NCBI RefSeq assembly: GCF_001029435.1
Contig: NZ_LDOV01000027.1
Coordinates: forward strand, 62,001 to 126,000
DNA: 64,000 nucleotides
Source: Photobacterium aphoticum
Lineage (GTDB): Bacteria > Pseudomonadota > Gammaproteobacteria > Enterobacterales > Vibrionaceae
Direction: 5' to 3'
The position numbers were made by a program, and so were the translations under genes. The notes beneath the pieces are model-generated. The model was given only the letters and a program-made list of their open reading frames with translations, was not told the DNA's origin and searched no databases. Positions 51,321 through 59,675 of this stretch are shown here, in pieces (within the stretch, counting starts at the first letter, position 1; every line of letters starts with the position of its first letter).

Positions 51321-52575
51321 TGGCCGCACAGCAGCCGCCACACTCTCGGTTGCTGTGGTGCAGTTCCCAGTGATATTTATGGCAAATGTCTTTGGCGATG
51401 AGCAATCCTAATCCATAGCCTTCTACGCCACGGGGCTTGCTACCCAGACCAATACCTGTGTCGCAGACGGTAATGGCATTATGGGTCACTGTGACGGTCA
51501 CGCTGCCTTCCTCGGTGCAGGCAAACGCATTTTTTACCAAATTACCCAGCAGGATCTTGAAGGTGGTTTCCGGCACTTTCACTGAAACGGGCTCGTCTAT
51601 CTGCACGTCCCACGTCACGGGTTTATGACTCAGTAAACTTTCATGGGCGTGCATGATATCGGCGATTTCATCGTAATCGAGTTCACGCTCGGTTTGTTTG
51701 TCGAGATCATCATCACGAGTGAGGGATAATAATGTGGTGACAAAATCATTCATCTCATTACTGGCGTGCAGCAAGCGCTGACGTTGTTTATCAATGAACT
51801 TAGGGTCATTGGATTGCCCGAGCAGTGAAATTGCCCCTTTCATCACCATTAGCGGCGTGCGCAGTTCATGGCTGGCATAGCGGTTAAACGCACGCTCACG
51901 CTCAATCAAGCCGCAAATACGCTGGTTGTATTCATTGAAACTGTCGACTAATTGCAGCAACTCGCGCGAGGCAATGCCATCGGGGGCGACAATCGGAGAC
52001 AGATCGTCGGCTTTACGTTGCTCAAGATCATTGGCCAGTTGAGTGATAGGGCGGGTTAAACGGTTAGACACCTTGAGTACCACAATTAAGCTGATCACAA
52101 ATAACACAATGGATATGAGTAACTGCTTGGCTTGGTTCCAAAACACTTCTTCTTCACTGATCTCATAAATATCATCGAAATACAGCAGATAAATCGGCGT
52201 TGGCTTACCGGCGACATTGACCGTGGTGTGCATCACGAAATAGTCCGTCACACCCGCATCATCGTCAAACAGCTCGATGGCTTTATCTTGCGGTAGATCG
52301 GGCGGTAAGACCAAATCGTTGGGCAGTAAGGCTTTATCTAAATACGCATGACTAAAAGGTGGAATAGAAAATTCGTCAATACGTTGATGAGATAGCGCGT
52401 TTTCCGCAATCCCTTTGGCATAAATCAATCGGTTATTGGCATTGATTTGCTCAAAGCTCTCTAAGGTGGCGTCTAACAAAGAGAAGTGCAACGTCACAAT
52501 GCCAAAAGCGATGATAGAGAAATAGGTAAAGGTGATTTGCTTGGCGCTTCTTACCTTCATCAGTGCTGGGTTCAT
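51271..52575 (-). CDS. Sensor histidine kinase, CarS/VprB-like
   Basis: A 434-residue membrane kinase: helix (about 14-34), periplasmic domain of about 110 residues, helix (about 148-168), HAMP, HisKA with FNRYASHELRTPLMVMKG, and a HATPase_c domain with VCDTGIGLGSKPRGVEGYG and LGLLIAKDI. Its start overlaps the regulator stop (ATGA). Paired with the OmpR-type regulator upstream, it resembles V. cholerae CarRS (VprAB), which controls lipid A modification. The flanking glycosyltransferase genes support that role by inference. Confidence 0.85.
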   Translation of the reverse strand: MNPALMKVRSAKQITFTYFSIIAFGIVTLHFSLLDATLESFEQINANNRLIYAKGIAENALSHQRIDEFSIPPFSHAYLDKALLPNDLVLPPDLPQDKAIELFDDDAGVTDYFVMHTTVNVAGKPTPIYLLYFDDIYEISEEEVFWNQAKQLLISIVLFVISLIVVLKVSNRLTRPITQLANDLEQRKADDLSPIVAPDGIASRELLQLVDSFNEYNQRICGLIERERAFNRYASHELRTPLMVMKGAISLLGQSNDPKFIDKQRQRLLHASNEMNDFVTTLLSLTRDDDLDKQTERELDYDEIADIMHAHESLLSHKPVTWDVQIDEPVSVKVPETTFKILLGNLVKNAFACTEEGSVTVTVTHNAITVCDTGIGLGSKPRGVEGYGLGLLIAKDICHKYHWELHHSNRECGGCCAAITLVPNETPNDQPTYS

Positions 52576-53252
52576 TCTTCACCTTTTTGGATAAGCTGAT
52601 AGCCCACTTTGGGAATGGTTTTGATGTATGCGTGTTTAAATGGCTTATCGATTTGATTGCGCAGTTGATAGATGTGGCTACGCAGGACATTGCCTTCCGG
52701 TTCGTCATCTCCCCATAACGCTGCGATGAGTTCTTGCTTGCTGACTACTTTTGGCGCTCGGGTGATCAGCAATTTCAAAATGGTAAACAGCGTCGGGTTT
52801 AAGGCAAAGCAGCAGTTTTCACGCATTAAGTTATGGCTGCTGAGATCCAATTGTAAATCGCCAAACGCTAACGTGGAGACAGCGGTTTCTCCCTGACGGC
52901 GACGGGTTAAGGCTTTTATGCGCGCTTCTAAAATGTCGAGATCAAATGGTTTCACCAAATAGTCGTCTGCGCCATGCTGAAAGCCTTCCAAGGTATCTTC
53001 ACGGGTGTCTCGTGCCGTCAGCATCAAAATAGGCGTATCAATGCCTTGTTCACGCAGTTGGCGGCAAACGGTAAAACCATCCATTTTTGGCAGCATCACA
53101 TCCAGAATGATCAAATCATAATGGTTTGTGCGGCCTAACTCGTAACCGTGTTGGCCATTGTTGGCATAGTCGAGGGTGTATCCTTTAATTTCAAAGAAAT
53201 CGAAAATGACGCCCGCGATATCTTGATGATCTTCAACCAGAAGTAGCTTCAT
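52572..53252 (-). CDS. OmpR-family response regulator, CarR/VprA-like
   Basis: A 226-residue regulator: receiver with Asp51 (LIILDVMLPKMDG) and Lys100 region DDYLVKPFDLDILEAR, then winged helix with NVLRSHIYQLRNQIDKPFKH and TIPKVGYQLI. In operon with the kinase. Divergent from the GT2/ArnT-like operon by about 140 bases, so that operon is its likely target. Confidence 0.88.
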   Translation of the reverse strand: MKLLLVEDHQDIAGVIFDFFEIKGYTLDYANNGQHGYELGRTNHYDLIILDVMLPKMDGFTVCRQLREQGIDTPILMLTARDTREDTLEGFQHGADDYLVKPFDLDILEARIKALTRRRQGETAVSTLAFGDLQLDLSSHNLMRENCCFALNPTLFTILKLLITRAPKVVSKQELIAALWGDDEPEGNVLRSHIYQLRNQIDKPFKHAYIKTIPKVGYQLIQKGEE

Positions 53253-53391
53253 GAAATAGCCTGTAGGAATAAGGAGAACAGCCTAATAATGCCATAAATA
53301 AAGGTGAAAAAAATGTCGATGACCTTTTTCACACACGGTATGACGTACTTTATGCACCAAGAACGAGTCAGGTTATTTTTCGAGGTTCATT

Positions 53392-54681
53392 ATGTCTTCT
53401 ATTACCGTGCTGTCACAGCATCGCGAACGTGGCGGCAAACGCCATTCAGCGCAAGACGCGACAGGTCAATTTGCACAGCAAGGAACGACACCGTATCTCT
53501 CCATTATTATTCCTATGTTTAATGAGCAGGAAGTGTTAGCCACCTGCCATGAACGCGTGTGTGCCGCGCTTGATGCATTACCCCATGCCTGCGAACTGAT
53601 TTATGTGGATGATGGCAGCAGCGATGAGAGCTGGACCATTGCTTCTCAACTGACCAGTCCACACCATCAGGTTCGTACCCTGCGATTAAGCCGCAATTTC
53701 GGCAAAGAAGCGGCAATGAGTGCGGGATTGCAAGTTGCCAGCGGGCAAGCGGTGATTTTGATTGATGCGGACTTGCAAGATCCCCCAGAACTGATCCCTG
53801 CCATGGTCGAGCAATGGCAAGCGGGTTATGACGTGGTAGACATGCAGCGTCGTCAGCGTTATGGCGAAAGTTGGTTTAAGCGTTTTACGGCAGCAGCCTT
53901 CTACAAACTGATTAACCACCTTACTGAAATGCCAATCCCGGAAAATGTCGGCGATTTTCGTCTGATTGACCGACGTGTGGTGGATGAAATTAATAAACTG
54001 CCAGAGCGTACCCGTTTCATGAAAGGCTTATTCGCTTGGCCGGGATTTAAACGCACCACATTGCAGTTTGATCGCGATCCACGTTTGGCGGGTGAAACCA
54101 AATGGAATTACCGCAAGTTATGTCATTTGGCGTTTGAAGGGATCACCTCATTCAGTACTCGACCATTGCGATTAGCGACGGCGGCAGGATTGCTGATTTC
54201 ACTCGCCGCTTTAGTGTTTGCGGTCACGGTGTTCGTGAAAACCTTGTTATTTGGCGATCCGGTTGCAGGTTATCCCTCCATGATGCTGGTGGTGCTGACT
54301 TTGGGCGGCGTGCAATTGCTGTCGATTGGTTTATTAGGCGAATACGTGGGGCGGTTGTTTATAGAAGCCAAGCAACGACCGCTTTTTGTGGTGATGGAAG
54401 ATGCTATGCGCAAAGGTAAAGAGGCCAATACGGCGTCGTCTGATAGCAAGACGATGCATAACGCGGCCGATTCGGCATCGTCATCTCAATCGCAATCACG
54501 TGAGCAACGCGCGATGACTTACAACTGGATGCAATATATACCGACAGAATTAGCCCAAGCACCGCATTCACAGTCATTAGGTAAACACGTTCAACAATCA
54601 TTCAATACAGCCTTTAACAATCAGGCTCTTAATAATCAAGCTTTCAACAATCGAGCAGTGGCAAAAGGATTAACCGCGTGA
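53392..54681 (+). CDS. Polyprenyl-phosphate glycosyltransferase, GtrB/ArnC-like (GT2)
   Basis: A 429-residue membrane glycosyltransferase. GT2 domain: LSIIIPMFNEQEVL, IYVDDGSSDESW, LIDADLQDPPELIP (DXD region) and GDFRLIDRRVVDEI. Two C-terminal helices (about 258-285 and 295-325) end at IEAKQRPLFVV, normal for GtrB/DPM1-type enzymes that load a sugar onto undecaprenyl phosphate. Unusual: about 35 extra N-terminal residues and a hydrophilic C-terminal tail of about 85, with NNQALNNQAFNNRA repeats. The stop overlaps the next gene start (GTGA). First gene of a two-gene operon. Confidence 0.88.
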   Translation: MSSITVLSQHRERGGKRHSAQDATGQFAQQGTTPYLSIIIPMFNEQEVLATCHERVCAALDALPHACELIYVDDGSSDESWTIASQLTSPHHQVRTLRLSRNFGKEAAMSAGLQVASGQAVILIDADLQDPPELIPAMVEQWQAGYDVVDMQRRQRYGESWFKRFTAAAFYKLINHLTEMPIPENVGDFRLIDRRVVDEINKLPERTRFMKGLFAWPGFKRTTLQFDRDPRLAGETKWNYRKLCHLAFEGITSFSTRPLRLATAAGLLISLAALVFAVTVFVKTLLFGDPVAGYPSMMLVVLTLGGVQLLSIGLLGEYVGRLFIEAKQRPLFVVMEDAMRKGKEANTASSDSKTMHNAADSASSSQSQSREQRAMTYNWMQYIPTELAQAPHSQSLGKHVQQSFNTAFNNQALNNQAFNNRAVAKGLTA

Positions 54682-56117
54682 GTCAGAAAAAAACGCTACT
54701 AACATTAACCCGTTATGCGATGGTCTTGGCTATCGGTACGGTATTGGTTCGATTACTCACGTTGGGTGTGTATCCGTTAATGGATACGACGGAAGCCCGC
54801 TACGGGGAAATGGCCCGCATCATGTATGAAACGGGTAATTGGATCACCCCCATGTTTGATTACAACGTGCCATTTTGGGGCAAGCCGCCACTCTTTACCT
54901 GGCTCAGTGCTGCCGGTTTTGAATGGTTGGGCGTGAGTGAATTCGCCGCTCGCATGCCGCATTGGGTGGTAGGCATTATGATCCTTGTGCTGACGTGGAT
55001 CCTCGCGGCTAAGGTACGAGGGCGTGATGAAGCATGGTTAGCCACAGGTATTCTGGCAACGACCACCGCCTTTATCGTGATTGCCGGTGCGGTGATGACA
55101 GATACCGCACTGACCTTGGGCGTGACATTGAGCATGGTGGGGTTCTGGCTAAGTTGGGAAAAGCAGTCTCGTTTCTGGGGATACCTATTTTTCGTCGGCT
55201 TAGCGATTGGCATGTTGGCGAAAGGGCCGTTGACCATGGTGTTGGTCGGGATCAGCCTGACGCTGTGGTTGGCGCAAGATCAACGCTGGAAACGCATTCC
55301 TACGTGTTTGCCCTGGGTGAAAGGCACGCTGTTATTTTTGGCCATTTCACTGCCTTGGTATGTACTGGCCGAGTGGCAAAGTCCGGGCTTTCTGAACTAT
55401 TTCATTATTGGCGAGCACATTAAACGCTTTGTGGTGAGTGGTTGGCAGGGGGACTTGTACGGCTCTGCCCATGATGAAGTACGTGGCACTATTTGGTTGT
55501 TCTGGTTCTTGGCTGCTTTGCCATGGGCGCCGGTGTTGTTCTATCAAGTCGCTCGCTTTTTCAAAGCGGGAGAGGAGGGCGTGCAAACGACTCAGACAGG
55601 TTATATGGGGTATTTGTGGTGCTGGTTGTTGTCTCCCATGCTGCTGTTCACGATGGCGGGGAACATTCTGCCAAGTTATGTGATGCCGGGCTTGCCTGCT
55701 TTAGGCCTGCTGATTGCGGGGTATCACACGCGTCAACCGCTGCCGGAGAAAGTGTTTAAAATTGGCCTTATCACGCCGGTGTTGTTAGTGCTGGTGGCGG
55801 GATTGCTTAACCTGAACCTTGTGGGGAAAGAACCTGAAAAAGAACTGATGGCAGCGTGGTCTACACAGGCAGAAAAAGAAAATAGTGCGTTGGTGTATAT
55901 CAACAAACGGCCATTTTCGGCACAGTTTTATTCAGCCGGTAAAGCCCAGCAAATGACGACCGATCTGAGCACATTTTTGCAGGAACAACGTCAAGATGCT
56001 TTCTTAGTGCTTGAGAAATCTGCGGTTCCATCCGGTTTCTTGTGGGATAAACAGCGTTGTGAATTGCGTGCGGAGTCAGCGAAGCGACAGTTGGTGCATT
56101 GCAAAGTCGGTAGTTGA
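54678..56117 (+). CDS. ArnT-like lipid A/glycan glycosyltransferase (GT83, PMT-type)
   Basis: A 479-residue inner-membrane GT-C enzyme with about eleven helices. The first periplasmic loop has MDTTEARYGEMARIMYETGN (catalytic Asp/Glu) then WITPMFDYNVPFWGKPPLFT, and further on MLAKGPLTMVLVG; these are ArnT landmarks. ArnT moves aminoarabinose from undecaprenyl phosphate to lipid A. There are no arn synthesis genes here, so another sugar is likely. It starts with GTG overlapping the GT2 stop. Carrier released by this enzyme would be recycled by PopT, encoded 4 kb away. Confidence 0.87.
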   Translation: MSQKKTLLTLTRYAMVLAIGTVLVRLLTLGVYPLMDTTEARYGEMARIMYETGNWITPMFDYNVPFWGKPPLFTWLSAAGFEWLGVSEFAARMPHWVVGIMILVLTWILAAKVRGRDEAWLATGILATTTAFIVIAGAVMTDTALTLGVTLSMVGFWLSWEKQSRFWGYLFFVGLAIGMLAKGPLTMVLVGISLTLWLAQDQRWKRIPTCLPWVKGTLLFLAISLPWYVLAEWQSPGFLNYFIIGEHIKRFVVSGWQGDLYGSAHDEVRGTIWLFWFLAALPWAPVLFYQVARFFKAGEEGVQTTQTGYMGYLWCWLLSPMLLFTMAGNILPSYVMPGLPALGLLIAGYHTRQPLPEKVFKIGLITPVLLVLVAGLLNLNLVGKEPEKELMAAWSTQAEKENSALVYINKRPFSAQFYSAGKAQQMTTDLSTFLQEQRQDAFLVLEKSAVPSGFLWDKQRCELRAESAKRQLVHCKVGS

Positions 56118-56248
56118 TCACAACGTAAACATCTATTTGTGCTGTGGAAGTGGTCAATATTTAAACTGTGATTTAACAAACATTGACCACATTAAAATTA
56201 TGGAATTATGGCTTCAGTTTAGTTCGTAAAGAATGAGGTTGGAGTATC

Positions 56249-56500
56249 ATGATGTACCGTGAGTTACTGGGAATACCCAGTGAGCATGCGTTTGTTCGCA
56301 CGGATATGAAGTGGGACGAAGGCAAAAAAATGGATGTGGATTGGTTCTGGTATGATGAAAAAGACATGAATGGTGATGTGATTGCCAAGTATGTCGTCAA
56401 GGTGATCAAATTCATCTATCCGCCCCAAAAAGCAGAAATCAGTTATCAAAAATTTACGCCAGACAGTATCTCACTGCTTGCGAGTGGTGAGTTGTCGTAG
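56249..56500 (+). CDS. Small hypothetical protein
   Basis: An 83-residue protein, MMYRELLGIPSEHAFVRTDM at the start, rich in aromatic and charged residues (WFWYDEKDMNGDV). No domain recognised; no signal peptide. GGAG lies four bases upstream of the first ATG, and a clear terminator (56546-56575) follows, which supports it as a gene. Confidence 0.6.
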   Translation: MMYRELLGIPSEHAFVRTDMKWDEGKKMDVDWFWYDEKDMNGDVIAKYVVKVIKFIYPPQKAEISYQKFTPDSISLLASGELS

Positions 56501-56863
56501 TTGACGGTAACTGTATATCTCAAAGATGTCACCTTTCTTATCTGAAGGCAGCTATTATAGGCTGCCTCTTTTTTTATAGATAAAATAAACAAGGAAATAC
56601 GCCCTCTTTATTGCGGTGAGAATGGCTATTTATTGGAATATCAATGATAAATGTAGGGGAATAGTTTCATGTGCCAGAAGAGATATTTTGTAATTAAAAA
56701 TAGCGAAGGGTAATGGGCGGATAGCGATAAATATTATTTTGTTATCATTTGAGTGTGATAGACATCAAGGAATGTGCGCTATCGCGGAGAGTGATATTGA
56801 ATAACGGAGGGTTGAGTCATACTATTTAATTAAATTGCAACGAGAAATGGAGTTTGTTTCGTT
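56501..56863. other. AT-rich intergenic region
   Basis: After the terminator at 56546-56575, about 290 AT-rich bases contain no supported gene. They must hold the promoter of the VOC gene. Confidence 0.4.
56546..56575 (+). terminator. Terminator after the small hypothetical gene
   Basis: AGGCAGC and GCTGCCT arms, eight-base loop, then CTTTTTTT. Confidence 0.85.
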
Positions 56864-57262
56864 ATGTTACCGATTGATTCAACGCTGCGTGTGGTTAGAC
56901 CGACAGATAATGTCAAAGCATTAGCAATGATGTACAGCAAAGCACTGGGTTTTGATGTGCTCAAGCAATTTGAAGATCATGATGGTTTTGATGGGATTGT
57001 ACTGGGGCACAAGAAGCACAGTTATCACATTGAGTTTGTCAGTAAAGTCGGAGAAACGGTAGGCCGAGCACCGGGTGGTGAGCATTTATTGGTCTTTTAT
57101 ATCCCGTGTAGCCAAGCGTGGGAACGTGCGTGCCGTAGTATGATTGATGCGGGTTTTGTGGTGGTAGATGCGGCAAATCCGTATTGGGGGAAAGTAGGTA
57201 AAACATTTGAAGATATTGACGGATATCGTGTGGTACTTCAGAACCTCGATTGGGATTTATAA
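56864..57262 (+). CDS. Glyoxalase/VOC superfamily protein
   Basis: A 132-residue protein with two beta-alpha-beta-beta-beta VOC modules: RVVRPTDNVKALAMMYSKAL, GFDVLKQFEDHDGFDGIVLG, YHIEFVS and the C-terminal ANPYWGKVGKTFEDIDGYRV (VVLQN follows). His/Glu residues at family metal positions (Tyr-His-Ile-Glu in YHIEF; Asp in DIDGYRV) are partly kept. Substrate unknown; Vibrio copies are annotated simply as VOC. GGAG is upstream of the ATG. Confidence 0.85.
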   Translation: MLPIDSTLRVVRPTDNVKALAMMYSKALGFDVLKQFEDHDGFDGIVLGHKKHSYHIEFVSKVGETVGRAPGGEHLLVFYIPCSQAWERACRSMIDAGFVVVDAANPYWGKVGKTFEDIDGYRVVLQNLDWDL

Positions 57263-57297
57263 TCTCCATATTAACCGTTGATGAAATAATCGGATAG

Positions 57298-57330
57298 AAA
57301 AAAGCTCAAGTTTGATACTTGAGCTTTTTT
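57298..57330 (+). terminator. Bidirectional terminator after the VOC gene
   Basis: AAAAAAGCTCAAG and CTTGAGCTTTTTT arms with a seven-base loop. It also suits the small minus-strand gene at 57366. Confidence 0.9.
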
Positions 57331-57365
57331 GTGTCTTCTATTTTATTTTCTATAGATAAAATAGA

Positions 57366-57530
57366 TTATTTCTGAATAATACCTTGATAAGCGGACTTAA
57401 ACATTAAAGAAAAGCCTTCTTGTGTTAAATCTCTCGCTGATACATTGGCCGCATGAAGACGACGATAGCACTCATCCAGTGCAAGAATTACCGCGTCAAC
57501 TTCATTTTTATTTAGGTGTTGTGCGTTCAT
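57366..57530 (-). CDS. Very small hypothetical protein (54 aa)
   Basis: Reading the minus strand from the ATG at 57530-57528 gives 54 codons then TAA: it begins MNAQHLNKNEVDAVILALDE and continues with CYRRLHAANVSARDLTQEGF and SLMFKSAYQGIIQK. The composition is that of a normal soluble, helical protein with vibrio-like codons. Its stop lies next to a bidirectional terminator. The ribosome binding site is weak (GGA). Function unknown. Confidence 0.6.
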   Translation of the reverse strand: MNAQHLNKNEVDAVILALDECYRRLHAANVSARDLTQEGFSLMFKSAYQGIIQK

Positions 57531-57850
57531 GTTATTTATCCAGTATCAATTTAATGATGTGTTAGCAATATAGTGCCAACGTTGCGCTTCTTGTTTTTAT
57601 GTCTCTACATTACGACGGGCAAGGTGAACTGAGTCTGAATAAGGCAACAGGTCAACCAAGGTCGTGATGTGTATCTCGACGGCTTCTGTTTGTGCCTTTG
57701 TCTGATACACGTATTTTCTGCGGTAAAGAGTAAATAAATTACGGTTAGATTCTGTCAGGGTTCTGTCAAAGGTATGTCATAAAAACATACGGTTATGCAT
57801 GCAGTATGACGCCATGTGTGATGGCGCATACTGGTTGATGATGACGGCTA
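57531..57850. other. Intergenic region
   Basis: About 320 bases with no recognised gene, terminator or repeat. The promoter of the 54-residue gene would be at its left end. Confidence 0.4.
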
Positions 57851-58162
57851 TCAGTACTTCTGATCTAACACTTCCAGCTTTTTGAGGAAGGCTTGGATTT
57901 GTGCTTCGTTGTTATTGTGGAATTCGGTGGTGGTTTGGTTAATCACCCCGTCAGGATCTTCATTACGGGTATGGAAATGGTACGTGTTGTGGAAGTTGAT
58001 ATCTAAGCTGACGGTGCCATCAGACATACTCACACAGTAGCCATCTTGATTTTCTGTGCACTGAATACCGTCGAGTTCACTGCCAAAGTCGATAGTGTGA
58101 CCTTGTGTTTTGATTTTTTCGTAGACGCTTAACAGCGTACGGACATCAACATTGTTTTTCAT
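57851..58162 (-). CDS. Small conserved protein, DUF3081-like
   Basis: A 103-residue soluble protein: MKNNVDVRTLLSVYEKIKTQ, DGIQCTENQDGYCVSMSDGT, and VSLDINFHNTYHFHTRNEDP. The order DG-x-x-x-DGY and L-x-x-x-FHN-x-YH matches my memory of DUF3081, a family of unknown function in Vibrio and Shewanella. GGAGG lies five bases upstream of ATG 58162. Confidence 0.65.
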   Translation of the reverse strand: MKNNVDVRTLLSVYEKIKTQGHTIDFGSELDGIQCTENQDGYCVSMSDGTVSLDINFHNTYHFHTRNEDPDGVINQTTTEFHNNNEAQIQAFLKKLEVLDQKY

Positions 58163-58432
58163 CATAACCTCCGTTCACCCTTCGGGTGAGTGAGCCTATC
58201 ACTACTTTAAATTTAGGCTCTGTCAGGTAGTCTGCAACACGACCTGCACCGTGTTTATCCCAGATCAAATTTTGCTATTGATTTTACTATTAACAATTAC
58301 CTGCTGATGGAAGGGGGAAGACAGGGATGCGGAGTGCAAATACATGATGACGTTTTGAAAATGAAGTGGTAGCTTGAAAGTAATAGAACAAATAACACGT
58401 CTCAGACAGGCACAACAAAACGGAATTTAATC
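58163..58432. promoter_or_regulatory. Divergent region upstream of the aminotransferase
   Basis: Contains a short CACCCTTCGGGTG hairpin next to the DUF3081-like start. I searched by eye for a TyrR-type box here and found none, although the aminotransferase acts on aromatic amino acids. Confidence 0.35.
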
Positions 58433-59614
58433 ATGTTTAAACATCTAGCGGCAGCGCAACCTGACCCTATTTTGTCCCTCTCCGTTGCATTTCGAGAGGA
58501 TATGCGGGAAGAAAAAGTCGATTTAGGTATCGGCGTGTACCGTAATGATCAGGGCATTACACCGGTGATGCAAGCTGTACAACAAGCGCAGCAGCGTGTG
58601 ATGGACAATGAAACTACCAAAGGCTATGTCGGCTTAGCCGGTAATGAGCAGTTTAATCAGGCAATGATGGATTTGTTGTTGTCTGGTACCTCAGCGCATG
58701 CACGCGCAGCGGCTGTACAAACACCGGGGGCGAGTGGGGCATTACGCATGTTGGCCGATCTGATGTATATCGCTCAGCCAGAGACCACGGTGTGGATCAC
58801 TAACCCAAGCTACGTCAATCATAAGCCGGTGATGGAAGCTGCAGGATTGAAGGTGTGCTATTACCCGTATTTTAATCCGGTAACCAAACAAGTTGATTCA
58901 GAGGCAATGCTGGCTGAGTTGGCTAAAGCAGGGCCGAAAGATGTGGTATTGCTGCATGGCTGCTGTCATAACCCAACCGGTGCTGACATTACGTTTGAAG
59001 ATTGGCAGACCATTACGGCGATGGCAAACAAGCAAGGTTTCATGCCTTTTGTGGATATCGCGTATCAAGGGTTCGGTGATGGCCTAGAGCAAGATGCAGC
59101 AGGCCTGCGTTATATGGCAGACAACGTTGAAGAGATGATTGTTGCGACGTCCTGCTCGAAAAACTTCGGGTTGTACCGAGAGCGTACCGGGGCGGCAATG
59201 GTGATCAGCGATACATTGACCAATGCACAGAAAGCCAAAGGGCGCATTTTGAACCTTGCGCGTTCTACTTACACCATGCCGCCTGATCACGGCGCGGCGT
59301 TGGTTGCAACGATTCTTGGGGATGACGCACTGACGCAAACCTGGAAGCAAGAGTTGAGTGCAATGAATCAGCGTCTTCTTGGGTTACGTACCGGCTTGGT
59401 ACAGGCGGTGCAAAAGCAGGGCTCTACTCAGTTTGATTTTATCCAGCAGCATAAAGGGATGTTCTCGGTTACGGGGTTGTCGCCAGAGCAGATTGGCCGC
59501 CTACGTGATGAATTTGCAATTTATGCAGTGGGTGATGGCCGTATCAACATTGCCGGTTTGCAAGAGCAACAACTGGATTACTTGGCTAATGCGTTGCTGA
59601 GCGTGTCTAAGTAA
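58433..59614 (+). CDS. Aromatic amino acid aminotransferase (class I, TyrB/AspC type)
   Basis: A 393-residue PLP enzyme of the aspartate/aromatic group: VDLGIGVYRNDQGITPVMQA, KGYVGLAGNEQFNQAMMDLL, LLHGCCHNPTGADITFEDW, the PLP lysine in TSCSKNFGLYRERTG, and RINIAGLQEQQLDYL with the substrate Arg. The segment VNHKPVMEAAGLKVCYYPYF fits the aromatic form. It would turn tyrosine into 4-hydroxyphenylpyruvate, the step before homogentisate, linking it to phhAB/hmgA 55 kb away. GGAA precedes the ATG. Confidence 0.9.
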   Translation: MFKHLAAAQPDPILSLSVAFREDMREEKVDLGIGVYRNDQGITPVMQAVQQAQQRVMDNETTKGYVGLAGNEQFNQAMMDLLLSGTSAHARAAAVQTPGASGALRMLADLMYIAQPETTVWITNPSYVNHKPVMEAAGLKVCYYPYFNPVTKQVDSEAMLAELAKAGPKDVVLLHGCCHNPTGADITFEDWQTITAMANKQGFMPFVDIAYQGFGDGLEQDAAGLRYMADNVEEMIVATSCSKNFGLYRERTGAAMVISDTLTNAQKAKGRILNLARSTYTMPPDHGAALVATILGDDALTQTWKQELSAMNQRLLGLRTGLVQAVQKQGSTQFDFIQQHKGMFSVTGLSPEQIGRLRDEFAIYAVGDGRINIAGLQEQQLDYLANALLSVSK

Positions 59615-59647
59615 TTATTCGCGACGTTATTTACGCGTAGCTTATTG

Positions 59648-59675
59648 AATGGGGAGCATCAGGTTCCCCATTTTT
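59648..59675 (+). terminator. Terminator after the aminotransferase
   Basis: AATGGGGA and TCCCCATT arms followed by TTT; the hairpin overlaps the end of the converging kinase gene. Confidence 0.7.

Noticed and set aside
53304..53522. 72-codon frame overlapping the start of the GT2 gene
   Set aside because: It overlaps a strongly supported glycosyltransferase in another frame and has no coding character.
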